Source: Ciona intestinalis | Lineage: Eukaryota; Chordata; Ascidiacea; Phlebobranchia; Cionidae | Direction: 5' to 3' | Length of the DNA stretch: 64,000 nt | Assembly (NCBI RefSeq): GCF_000224145.3 | Contig: NW_004190356.2 | Span: 62,001-126,000 of the forward strand | Shown here: one piece after another, positions 12,418-23,106 of the stretch | How the letters are laid out: every line of letters starts with the position of its first letter | Position numbering within the stretch: position 1 is the stretch's first letter | Notes under the pieces: generated by a model | Database searches by the model: none | Told to the model about the DNA's origin: nothing | Seen by the model: the letters and a program-made list of their open reading frames with translations, nothing else | Program-made: the position numbers and the translations under genes

Positions 12418-12423
12418 TTTATT
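12418..12423 (-). other. Candidate polyadenylation signal of HAPSTR1
   Basis: AATAAA on the minus strand begins 7 bases after the HAPSTR1 stop codon, which would give an extremely short 3' untranslated region. A second AATAAA lies at 12298-12303. Which one is used cannot be told from sequence. Confidence 0.4.
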
Positions 12424-12430
12424 TCGAAGA

Positions 12431-15400
12431 TTATTTTCTACGTTTAGGAGATGAAGGTTTTGAGTCATGGCCAGAAGCTGAAGCTCTTTTTCTAGATGGA
12501 GAAGATGGCGCCAAAAGGTCATTTCGACGCTGGAATTCCTCTGATAAAAAAGCTGGTAGGTCAGGATGGAAAGCTATAGGGAATACATAGGGAGTTGTTA
12601 TACTTTGATTAGTTATAAACTGATTCATACATCTGATGCCAAATATTCAACTAAAACATGGATGTCTAATTTATAGGCACACTATTTAAGCTTTTAAAAT
12701 AAATAATAGGCTGTACCTTTTTATAAACTACATATAAATTCATTCCATACTGTACCCACAGTTGGGTGAAGGGTCACACTATGGCAAATATGCAATGTAA
12801 CAAACACAGGGCAAATGGTTTCATGTAACACACAATTCTTCGTACACCCATGAATGAATTTTTTAGTAAGCTCAAATAACAAAGCATTTAAATTGTTTAT
12901 CTCAGTTCAAATAGAATGCCTCTTCAGTAAACGTTATTTTTCAACTCTTTAAAAGGCCTTCTGATAAATTCTGATTGAATTCCAGCTCTGCACTGCCTGC
13001 ATGTCATGCTCAAAGTCAAGTTAACAATGTGGCCTTCCATGTCCCATACATGGTCGTATACAAACTTACTTTGTGTGTTTCTAGATGATGTTTGTCGTAA
13101 TGGGGAATCGCCACCAAAACTTATTCCAGCCATTGCTCCATTTAAACCTATGACAAATATTAAGTTAAAATAAGGAAATCAATTATAAAAAAAATGTATA
13201 TATACTTGTTTACATTATAATAATATGTCCCTTAAAACTATATTTGAATCAAATTATTCATAGAATAGCAGATACAAAACAAATTTTAATAGGTATTTTT
13301 TGATTACATTTGAACTTACTAATAATTTAACTTTGACATACAACAAAGAAAAAGTATGAAATTGTAAATAAGAGCAAAAAATTCATTTTTCAATGTTTTG
13401 GGCCTCAATGAATGTCAGTTACTACATAAGTGAGTTTGGAACAGAAGTGATTATTTTTTGGACTTTTTGTCATTAATTTTAGTACAGCAAACTTGGACAA
13501 CCCCTTGTGTGCTTAAGACCACTAGGAGCACCTGCCATTATTTATGTGTCTTGCCCAAGAACAGACATGGCCACTACAGCGGACTTTTAACCTACCATTC
13601 ATAGAAACTGCTTCTCTAAAAGTTTGAAGACGACTGTCACGGTTCGCTTCCTGGGGTCGATGGGATGAACTGGGTCGCGACCCACGATGGGGTGGGGATC
13701 TCCCACATAAATAACCAATCAAATCCTCTCGTCTGAAAACATAAATAGTCAGCGGTGGAAAATTTATTTCTACATCAAATTCAAGTCATGCTTCACATGG
13801 TGGTTAGATCAATGTTTTTTTTAGGTTGATGATATGACTTTTTTTTTGTTTTTTTCAGCGGTCCGATTTTTTAGGGTGATAAAACTGATAATGCGATAGA
13901 AATGACTTGGAATTTTACAATGGTCCGTTTTTTTGGTGATGTGACAGAAATGACTTCGTTTTTCCAGTAGTCTATCATGCATTCACAAGATTTTCTAAAT
14001 TTTTGAGGTCATGACGCACTTAAGTAGGCAATACATTATAAGTCTATATTTTCGGTAATCTGATATTATAACTAGAACAAATATTTGATAAGGCTAATTT
14101 AACAATACCAAAAACTTGGACAAACAAAATGGTTTAATGTTAAATTATGAATGTTACCATTAGGAAAATAAAAACGCCCATGTAGAGTATTAGAGTTTCA
14201 ATATTAGTATGAACATATTTGAAATGAGTATCATTAAAAACAAATACATAGGAAGACAATTTTCTACAAATAAAGTTTTCTTAGGTTACTGTTAAAACTG
14301 TTCCATTATTTTGTACATAACATGTAACAGCGCTGTTTATCGCACATCCCTAATCGTGTGTTTTATTGCATTTTTAATTTTTTTATAGCATTCATAGCAT
14401 TTTCATAGCACCACAAGACAGATGTTTTTACATTTTTTGGTTTGACAAATTTGGCTATTCCAAAAATTCAAAGCTGAAATTTCAAATGTGACAAAGCATT
14501 TGAAAGCTGGGGTTTAGAGCATTAAGAGTAATACAACATTCTCAAATAAATTTTACGATAAATGTTTGGTTTCTAAAATGACGAAGTGTTGAAAAACAAT
14601 ATATTGTAACACACATCATTCCATCTCTAAAGTTAAAATGCTCCAGAGTTAAGACTGTACGTTTTTTCTCCAAATAACCTGGTCATGTTTTAAACAATTA
14701 ACAACGATTTATGGAAGTCGTAAAGATTTGTAATTCTTTGAATGTTTTTTTGTCTACTACCAAATGGGAGGACAAAATAGAATGAAGGGTGTCCCATCTT
14801 CTCCCCTTTTTTGTATATTTTGAGATTTCATCATGGTTTGCATTTTTTTATGTAAAATATTTATTTAGATTATTATATAGAAAAAAGAATTGTTATTCCA
14901 TATTTCGCATATTTTATGCAAACTATTTGTTTAGTAAAAAATTATATATATTTGGCAGTTACTGTATAATACAGGCTACTGTACAGATGCAAGTATATTG
15001 TCCAATTCTCCCATCATACATACTCTTGTTGTTTAGAACTCAGCAGAAATTCCCTTTTGTTTTGTTAGTGGTCTTTAGTTTTTAAACCAATGATCATTTT
15101 TGGAGATAATAAAATACTAGGTAACAAAAACTCATGACCCAACCTGTACAATAGGCTTACAAATATAACTTGTCCACATAATCTAGAGCTTTGGAAACAT
15201 AATGTTGTAGAAGACAACAATTATGGTAGGCACCCAACATGGTGTAGCAGTGTGGGCAGGCCAACCCCTTTTCTTTGAATTTTTTGCACCGCATTCCACA
15301 AGCTTAATAACCAGAGGTGAAATTTGTCATAAATTTCTGTGTCTAATTTTTGTATTTACCTTGTATTTATAAATGTTTGGTCTCTATGATTAAAGCCTAC

Positions 15401-16822
15401 TACCCACATTATAGGTTCATGACTCTAAAAGGTATACGCACTGCTTTTACAAGGCATAACATATATATCTAAAACAATTCTCAGGCAATTTAATTTTCTT
15501 TTTACAAATGTTTTAACACCCTATTAATGCAGATTTATTAAATTGAAGTGAAACTGTGAAGATATAAATGTAAAGAAAGTAGAACACAATAATTCATTTG
15601 AAGGGTACAGCACCCTATTTTGTATGCTGTAACTGACTCGTACACAGAACTGCTATCTGAGGTACAGAAACTTAATTCAAAACACAGGAAATTAAGAATA
15701 ATAACAAGCAAATGTTGTTTGTCTGTTTGCCAACGAACTGCTTCACATACTACATTGTTAAATTTAAATAAAATTTGTACAATAACTCAGATGTACGCTT
15801 GCCATTGCAATTAGTATTTAAAATTTGTCACAACATACATTTGAAATATGTTATAGTCAATAGTCTTTTATTACAGATTTAAAGTATATATCTATAGCTT
15901 ACATTTATAATAAAAAAGCTTTTTTATAAATCTATTCTATATTATGCACTTTGTTGTAGATTTGTCAATTGCTTAATAATATATCTGATAATCATTATTT
16001 TTAGATTATTTAAAAAAATATTTAACTTTTTTTACCAGAATTTTTTTTTTTCAGAAAAGCGATTTTTATTACTACTATAACATTATAAACAGTGAAAACA
16101 ATAGCAGAATATTATTTCAATACATTTTCAAACTGGGGTGTACATAGGTTTATCAAATTATAATTATGCACTGCTCTAACATGTTTAACTATAAAAACTG
16201 AATTAACCTTTACTTGAACTTGATGAATGACAAAATACCTTAAGTTGTAAGTAGATATTACTATGGTTACCTTATATGTCTTCGTTTTTTCTTAGCCCAT
16301 GATAAAACTTCTTTATTTCTTCTATGATATCCTCGCTGAGCAGCAACTTCTGTCATGTTCTTACAGCCCTCGACGCTGTCTAAACAATGAAAAAAAAACG
16401 GATTTAAAAAAAAACCTGCAAAATCGTAAGACAGATGTTTATACATTTTTTGACAAAAATATTAATCTTTGTCAAGTAAAATTTGGCGTTTTTAAAAATT
16501 CAAAGCTGACATTTCAAATGTGACAAAGCATTTGAAAGATTGGTATTTGAAATCTCATTGAGTTGCCAATTTTCCTTTCTTGCCTTGAATTAAGAAGAAC
16601 TGCTAAAAACAAGAGAATACTTAACTTGTTGTATCTAGTGTAGATCTTTACAATACATTAAGTGAGTAGGCTTACATACCTAGTCAACTTTAATTGTTAC
16701 CTTTGTACATGTTGGTTGCAAACTCAGCAGCACTTTGGAACGAAACCCACAAATCATCTGAAGACTGAGCACGATCTAATGAAAAAAAATAATAAACAAT
16801 TGAATTTATTTTCAATTTTCAT

Positions 16823-16853
<31 letters not shown>

Positions 16854-18637
16854 TTAGGGATGTGCCGAGCCGAGCCCGAACTCAAAAGCTCGTGCCCGAG
16901 CGTCTCCTTTTTTGACGCTCGGCGCTCGGCTGAAATCTGGGCCGAGCGCCGAGCCTCATATGCTATTGCTATAATGTTGCACGCGAGAGAAAAATATTAC
17001 TATACTGAAAATACTGAAAATGAAAAAAAGTGAAGCTACTAAGAGAAGATAACGAGAACAGTCAGCGTAGCTTCCTTTTTAATTATTTTTCGTTCGTTGT
17101 GAATTTGCTCTTTCGCAAGTAACGAATCCCAACGTTAGTGAAATTGCCCGTATGGAATTACAGCCGGTGTCAAATTACACGAGTGCGCAATGTTCCTGTA
17201 TCTGATTTTACATAAAAAGCTAATAATTCTTAAACTTTTTTATAATGACATAATGAANNNNNNNNNNNNNNNNNNNNNNNNNNNNNNNNNNNNNNNNNNN
17301 NNNNNNNGCAACTTCTGTCATGTTCTTACAGCCCTCGACGCTGTCTAAACAATGAAAAAAAAACGGATTTAAAAAAAAACCTGCAAAACCGTAAGACAGA
17401 TGTTTATACATTTTTTGACAAAAATATTAATCTTTGTCAAGTAAAATTTGGCGTTTTTTTAAAATTCAAAGCCGACATTTCAAATGTGACAAAGCATTTG
17501 AAAGATTGGTATTTGAAATCTCATTGAGTTGCCAATTTTCCTTTTTTGCCTTGAATTAAGAAGAACTGCTAAAAACAAGAGAATATTTACCTTGTTGTAT
17601 CTAGTGTAGATCTTTACAATACATTAAGTGAGTAGCCTTACAAACCTAGTCAAATTTAATTGTTACCTTTGTACATGTTGGTTGCGAACTCAGCAGCACT
17701 TTGGAACGAAACCCACAAATCATCTGAAGACTGAGCACGATCTAATGAAATAAAATAATAAACAATTGAATTTATTTTCAATTTTCATTTAAAAAAAAAA
17801 AAAATATATATATATACATATATTCTAAAGCAAGCAATAATATAGCCTACACATATATATGTACTTTAAAAAAAGTGACTTTTATTTTTGAACAAAGGCA
17901 CTTGTTTCGTTTTATTTAAAACAATGCATAAGAATTATTGATATAAAGATCATTTTAATAAAAACTGGTATGGTTGATTTAAATTGAATGTCACTTACAT
18001 ACATTTGAATTCACTGTAACTTTGCAATGTTATTTTAAACAGTTTTGCTGTACAAGGATAAGTGTGCATAGTATATGACCTAAAGCTTGCGGTAGAATTT
18101 CCATTTATAAGAAAGGCTNNNNNNNNNNNNNNNNNNNNNNNNNNNNNNNNNNNNNNNNNNNNNNNNNNTATCCACGATGGACATGCGTAAAACTAAACCA
18201 ATGTTTCATTTATTAAAAAGACGTTTCTAATTAAGTATAAATAATGTAATATTGGTCCTAATTTACCGCATAAAGTAGAATAAAAAGATAAGTGTGCAAA
18301 ACCAATATCTAAAGCGTTTATTTCGCTTTAGAGATAACGTTGTTTTTTATCTGTATGACAGACCCCTTTTGAACGCGCTAGTTGCACCACTGGCTGTAAA
18401 AGTTATAAATACTTTTTAATTAAATATTTTTTATTGGAAATTACGAAACGAGACGTCTTTTTAACCGCAAACCACGTGCTCTGTAATATTTAAATTAGCG
18501 ACGCTTTTCGACTGAATATGAACGCGTTCTCGTACGCCTTTCTCCTTGATGACGTCATAGGTGCTCGGGCTCGTGCCGAGCTTTTCGTTGAAGCTCGGCG
18601 CTCAGCGAACCCGAGCTTTTACAACTTCAGCACATCC

Positions 18638-18681
<44 letters not shown>

Positions 18682-19793
18682 TTCTAAAGCAAGCAATAAT
18701 ATTGCCTACACACTTATATGTACTTTAAATAAAGGGACATTTATTTTGAACAAAGGCACTTGTTTCGTTTTATTTAAACAATGCATAAGAATTATTGATG
18801 TAAAGATCATCTTAATAAAAACTGGTATGGTTGATTTAAATTGAATGTCACTTACATACATTTGAATTCACTGTAACTTTGCAATGTTATTTTGAACAGT
18901 TTTGCTGTACAAGGATAAGTGTGCATAGTATATGACCTAAAGCTTGCGGTAGAATTTCCATTTATAAGAAAGGCTGAGGGACGTTTTATTTGTTTCAATT
19001 TAATGTGTTTAAAATTTCATATCAAAATTGGTGTAAATGTTTTCATTTTACTTGGTATCACAAAAAAATTGTTTTCAGAAGCTAAAATTATATACAGGCA
19101 ATGAAATAAATAGACTAAACCTTTGTATAGTTGCGCAATAGCAGATGCAGTGGTTTGAAAGGATAGCCAGAGCTTTTGTTCCAGTGTTCGGCGCTCTGAA
19201 GTCAGTGCTGCTTCATCAACAGCTTCCACTTCAGCCTGGTTTTGATTGGGAATCACATAATTTATTCCATTATTAAGCTAAGTAGTTTTTATTTGGTCAC
19301 TGAATTTATGTTGGATATAAATGGGAAAGGGCAATGTTTTTTTGAATAAAGAGTCCATGTAAAATTTTTCACCAAGTTGAAATATGTTAACCCTATTTAT
19401 TATGTAGGCGTTTTTAACTTTTAGGATGCAGTAACCCCAGCTAAAAGCAAAATAATAATCAACCAGCATTTAACCATACGAAGACCTATACAATGTTTTA
19501 CTTTATTCGGTACACAATTGTAATTAAATTGGCAGAAATCACAGCTTTGGTATTATATCAATTAGCTGTTATCTGCATATAACAACTATGGTGCAAAGTA
19601 GAAAAAATTCATCCAGTACATACGTGGTCAGTTAGATACATAGTTATTGTTACTTTGCAAGTATGGGGAAAACAGTAATAGCTACCTGCAGTAAGCATTG
19701 CTCCTCCCAATTACTAAACCATTTTCCCGGACTGTGATCCTGTAACTCACGATCACCCGTAAAGTCTTTTTTATTATTTTTTCCTTCCTCCAT
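12431..19793 (-). CDS. HAPSTR1: HAPSTR1 / C16orf72 homologue (HUWE1-associated stress-response protein)
   Basis: Seven exons on the minus strand: 19793-19686, 19235-19121, 16775-16701, 16379-16271, 13732-13596, 13147-13070, 12573-12431. Phases close exactly (765 nt, 254 residues; human about 275). Seen in order: HSPGKWFSNWEEQCL; two helical repeats, LWLSFQTTASAIAQLYK and LWVSFQSAAEFATNMYK; GYHRRNKEVLSWAKKKRRHI; REDLIGYLCGRSPPHRGSRP; QTFREAVSMNGLNGAMAGIS; then FHPDLPAFLSEEFQRR and a basic SPKRRK end that looks like a nuclear localisation signal. The human protein dimerises and delivers the E3 ligase HUWE1 to the nucleus in stress adaptation; that role is inferred from orthology. Exon 3 and part of exon 4 occur a second time at 17741-17667 and 17308-17351, which I attribute to the alternative haplotype assembled into the intron-2 transposon. 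Head to head with the speriolin-like gene. Confidence 0.95.
14405..14520. repeat. Repeat F, shared between two HAPSTR1 introns
   Basis: GACAGATGTTTTTACATTTT, AAATTCAAAGCTGAAATTTC and AAATGTGACAAAGCATTTGA recur at 16428-16545 beside exon 4, and in its allelic copy at 17396-17515. Probably an old segmental copy or unnamed element. Confidence 0.55.
14672..14804 (-). mobile_element. MITE copy, 5' truncated
   Basis: The core (ACAATTAACAACGATTTATG) and a right end GTGTCCCATCTTCTCCCC are seen; the left inverted repeat is not recognisable. In a HAPSTR1 intron. Confidence 0.65.
16855..18640. mobile_element. hAT-like DNA transposon ends in HAPSTR1 intron 2, internal part replaced by the empty allele
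   Basis: The left end starts TAGGGATGTGCCGAGCC at 16855 and the right end finishes CAGCACATCCCTA at 18640. The terminal 11 bases (TAGGGATGTGC) are a perfect inverted repeat, and both subterminal regions are full of GAGC/GCTCG steps, as in hAT elements. It is inserted in an (AT)n tract, so the target duplication cannot be read. The left arm runs to the gap at 17258 and the right arm restarts at 18169. Between the gaps (17308-18118) lies host sequence colinear with both flanks and uninterrupted at the (AT)n site, that is, the allele without the insertion. No transposase ORF is visible in the arms. Confidence 0.75.
17308..18118. repeat. Alternative-haplotype copy of HAPSTR1 intron/exon sequence
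   Basis: 17308-17820 repeats 16334-16850 and 17821-18118 repeats 18675-18977, with small indels and substitutions. It includes a full second copy of HAPSTR1 exon 3 (17741-17667) and the start of exon 4. It joins across the transposon site with no insertion. Both edges are 50-N gaps. Confidence 0.8.
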
Positions 19794-20399
19794 CTCAAAA
19801 CACCAGTTTGAAGTTTTTACTGGTTTGTATGTGTTACATAATAACTATATATACATATATATATCACTTACTACAGGCTATGGGAAAAATAGGTATTACT
19901 TTAGTTATTGAGTATCGTTTTATATTAGGTGAATGATCTTAGGGCGTAAGGTATCTTTAAAGGTTTGTGTAGAACTATTGAGTTACAGAAATGCAAAATT
20001 TCAAACGGTTATATACGTTACGAACTTACGGTATATGGTATCGTTTACAAATTATTTAGCTAGTTTATTGGACGCATTTTATGTAAAAATAACGGATTTA
20101 AGTAAGAAGAAAAACACCGTAAAATATATTTGCACATTGATGAGCATATGGACAAAACCATAAATGTACAAAAAGAATAATCAATATAAAACAAATTGGT
20201 AAAACAAAGAAGAAATAGGCCTAAGTAATTGAAAACTAAATCTATGCCTGTCGTGCAAGATTTTCCCTTTTCTCCTCGTAAACCAGTCAAGCATTGCGAA
20301 ATAAACAACTACGCATGCGCAAAATCAGCTGTGAACCAAAAAACGTTTCTAGCTTTTTTGGGACAGTTTTATCGCAAAATATAGAGGATAACATTGAGA
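19794..20399. promoter_or_regulatory. Divergent promoter region between HAPSTR1 and the speriolin-like gene
   Basis: The two start codons face away from each other with 606 bases between them, so this stretch must hold both promoters and both 5' untranslated regions unless distal exons exist. No convincing TATA box or CpG island is visible. An AT-rich (TATA)n tract sits at about 19847-19864. The call rests on gene arrangement only. Confidence 0.5.
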
Positions 20400-21900
20400 A
20401 TGAACCCCCTAAATGAATTTTGGCCATTGGGCGTAAGTACTCATTTACACATTGGTTGCACGTCACTATGCATTTTCATTACAATACAAAGAATATTATC
20501 ACGGATCTCCTATTTACCAGGTTACGAAAAGTATAAATTAATTTGTTTTGCGTTTTTACCAGGGAAAAATGAGTAGCTCCGAATTCGTGGCTTTATCTCC
20601 GGAGTATGACGACTTGACAAAGGAAAACGAAGACTTGACAAGAGAGATAGGGAAATTGTCTACCGAAAGACTAAAGTCGATTTCGGAACATAAATTCACA
20701 AATGCGTCGAGGGATTCTTGGTTTCGAACTCACAGTTTTGAAAATATAAGTTCCGATCAAGATGCAGGTAAATAAAATTGATTCACTTGTGTATTTAGAA
20801 TTAATAAAAAACGGAAATACATAGTACTGTGGGGAAAGATGGGACACCATGCACTCTATTTCTCTCAACCAATTTGGTAGTAAAAAAAAAACAACAAAGA
20901 GTTATAAAATCTTATACTCACGACACCCACACGTCGTTGTTTGACATAATTTTTATCCTTGTGATGTTATCGCATTAGACCTATAATTTTTAATTTCTTT
21001 GCAGAACGAACTTTTAAACCAATACCTCCAGACAGTCTTGATGGCGGAAAATTTACAGATTTTTCGTTCGCATCAAGTTTGCCATGTAAAGAAAATCAAG
21101 TGTGTCTTAACGGAGGGAGTTCTACTCCACCAGAAAAACCGTTCAATAGTGCATTTGATCAGTTGTCAATTGACGAATTAACGTCTAAGCTCGGGCTCGG
21201 GTAAGGGAGTTTATTATACATATCCGTTACAGTGACTACACCCACGGCCTACTAGAGATAGGCCGTGCTACACCTTATAATAGGGGAAATTCGAGATTCT
21301 GAACACATCAGTGCATTTTGTGGGAGAACTTTTTAGATCGACTAACATTATATACACTTTATACTATACAGCAAGATCTATGTAGTCAGGCAATTTCTGT
21401 TTTATACATGCAGGGTTCTACCAAAGCAGTTACCTGTACCGTCAAAGCGATTGATCGGAGAAATAGCTTTTCAATTGGATAGGAGAATTCTGCACAGTAT
21501 ATTCATCCACAGAAAGCGATTATACGGATTTACGGTTCGAAATATTGCAGAGAAAATAGAGGAATACACAAAAGATTTTGCTTCTGGCACCGTGGATCAC
21601 GAGAAAAGAAATTCTCTTCTTGTTAAACGTGATGCAACTATGGAATTGTTACGGAATTATGCCGGTTACAATCAAAAGTACCACCCCACCTTTTCTGAAA
21701 TGTTGGTCAACAAGTTCGGTGTTTTAAGGATCGATTCCAGTTTGAGAAACGGACAGCAGCAAGAGCTAATGGACCCCACGTATTTAAAATCGGCAATTTT
21801 AACAATTTTGGAACCGAATTATACTTATGACGCATTGATATTGCTTGATTCGTTGGTAGCGTTTGCAAAACACGACGGTAAACCACTTTTTGAGTGGTGA
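20400..21900 (+). CDS. SPATC1L: Speriolin / SPATC1-family protein
   Basis: Four exons, 20400-20432, 20563-20767, 21005-21200 and 21414-21900, phases 0/1/2 consistent, 306 residues. The N terminus is charged and probably coiled (DDLTKENEDLTREIGKLSTE, about residues 23-42). The middle is low-complexity and Pro/Ser-rich. Residues about 158-306 are the conserved speriolin C-terminal domain: GEIAFQLDRRILHSIF, RLYGFTVRNIAEKIEEY, HPTFSEMLVNKFGVLR and the terminal DGKPLFEW, matching the mammalian VGEIAFQLDRRI...KPLFAW layout. Mammalian speriolin is a centrosomal, CDC20-binding germ-cell protein; SPATC1L is the short paralogue. Whether this is closer to SPATC1 or SPATC1L is not resolved, so the symbol is by length. 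The start at 20400 adds 13 residues through a small in-frame exon; the alternative is ATG 20569. Confidence 0.9.
20828..20944 (+). mobile_element. MITE copy, 3' truncated
   Basis: Starts TGTGGGGAAAGATGGGACAC and keeps CCAATTTGGTAGTAAA; the second half is lost. In intron 2 of the speriolin-like gene. Confidence 0.7.
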
Positions 21901-21906
21901 TGTCAA

Positions 21907-21912
21907 AATAAA
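21907..21912 (+). other. Candidate polyadenylation signal of the speriolin-like gene
   Basis: AATAAA 6 bases after the stop codon at 21900, the nearest canonical hexamer. A very short 3' untranslated region is implied. Confidence 0.4.
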
Positions 21913-22076
21913 TTGTTTTAACACTTGCAATACGAAGTAGTAAATTTGTGGTTTATGCTGAACGACTAAAAATAATTTAACGTTCCTGCTTTATATTAAC
22001 CAATGTTTCATCATGTTTTTAGGATAAATTTTTATTTCCACAAGATTACCAAGTTTTGGCGAAAATACTTATTCAT

Positions 22077-22098
22077 CACGTGACGTGACGTGACGTCA
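22077..22098. promoter_or_regulatory. E-box/CRE composite (CACGTG, ACGTG repeats, TGACGTCA)
   Basis: A 22-base run starts with a CACGTG E-box, continues through two overlapping TGACGTG half-steps and ends in a perfect palindromic TGACGTCA at 22091-22098. It lies between the speriolin-like gene and the 500-N gap, just ahead of a duplicated GC-richer stretch. That would suit a promoter for whatever lies in or beyond the gap, possibly the missing first exon of the WWP-type gene. Binding by bZIP or bHLH factors is inference from the motifs. Confidence 0.4.
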
Positions 22099-22351
22099 GA
22101 GATCTCCGTACCGTCAGCTGACTGAATAGTTTGCTTGTTGTTCACTTTTGTTGAAAAAAGAGATTTAGTAAATTAGATGTTATGTCCATATCTGAAACAA
22201 ATAGCCTGTTTTGTTATGAAACGTAGCATCGATCAATTTGAACCCTAAAACATAAAATGCCGCGCTAAATATATAACTATCGTCTCGGGTTCGTCTGATT
22301 TATAAAGGTCTGATCCGTAGCCTCAGGGGATTGACGTTGCGCTTAGTTTAC

Positions 22352-22851
22352 NNNNNNNNNNNNNNNNNNNNNNNNNNNNNNNNNNNNNNNNNNNNNNNNN
22401 NNNNNNNNNNNNNNNNNNNNNNNNNNNNNNNNNNNNNNNNNNNNNNNNNNNNNNNNNNNNNNNNNNNNNNNNNNNNNNNNNNNNNNNNNNNNNNNNNNNN
22501 NNNNNNNNNNNNNNNNNNNNNNNNNNNNNNNNNNNNNNNNNNNNNNNNNNNNNNNNNNNNNNNNNNNNNNNNNNNNNNNNNNNNNNNNNNNNNNNNNNNN
22601 NNNNNNNNNNNNNNNNNNNNNNNNNNNNNNNNNNNNNNNNNNNNNNNNNNNNNNNNNNNNNNNNNNNNNNNNNNNNNNNNNNNNNNNNNNNNNNNNNNNN
22701 NNNNNNNNNNNNNNNNNNNNNNNNNNNNNNNNNNNNNNNNNNNNNNNNNNNNNNNNNNNNNNNNNNNNNNNNNNNNNNNNNNNNNNNNNNNNNNNNNNNN
22801 NNNNNNNNNNNNNNNNNNNNNNNNNNNNNNNNNNNNNNNNNNNNNNNNNNN
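22352..22851. other. Assembly gap (500 N) with duplicated flanks
   Basis: The left flank 22110-22351 and the right flank 22866-23106 are near-identical (one C/T change and a 1-2 base indel seen by eye), including the TTTGCTTGTTGTTCAC and CTCAGGGGATTGACG stretches. The gap length is probably a placeholder and the repeat probably allelic. Confidence 0.9.
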
Positions 22852-23106
22852 GTTAAAGTGGGAACCACCGTCAGCTGACTGAATAGTTTGCTTGTTGTTC
22901 ACTTTTGTTGAAAAAAGAGATTTAGTAAATTAGATGTTATGTCCATATCTGAAACAAATAGCCTGTTTTGTTATGAAACGTAGCACCGATCAATTTGAAC
23001 CCAAAACATAAAATGCCGCGCTAAATATATAACTATCGTCTCGGGTTCGTCTGATTTATAAAGGTCTGATCCGTAGCCTCAGGGGATTGACGTTGCGCTT
23101 AGTTTA

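Noticed and set aside
14789-15085. 98-codon ORF on the plus strand
   Set aside because: Lies in a HAPSTR1 intron, starts in a MITE, has AT-rich codon content (F, Y, L, K) and no family match.
18518-18844. 108-codon ORF
   Set aside because: Spans the hAT right end and an (AT)n run (repeated Ile-Tyr), so not a gene.
22323-22902. Open frames of about 180 codons through the N gap
   Set aside because: They consist of undetermined bases; the flanking duplicated sequence shows no coding features.
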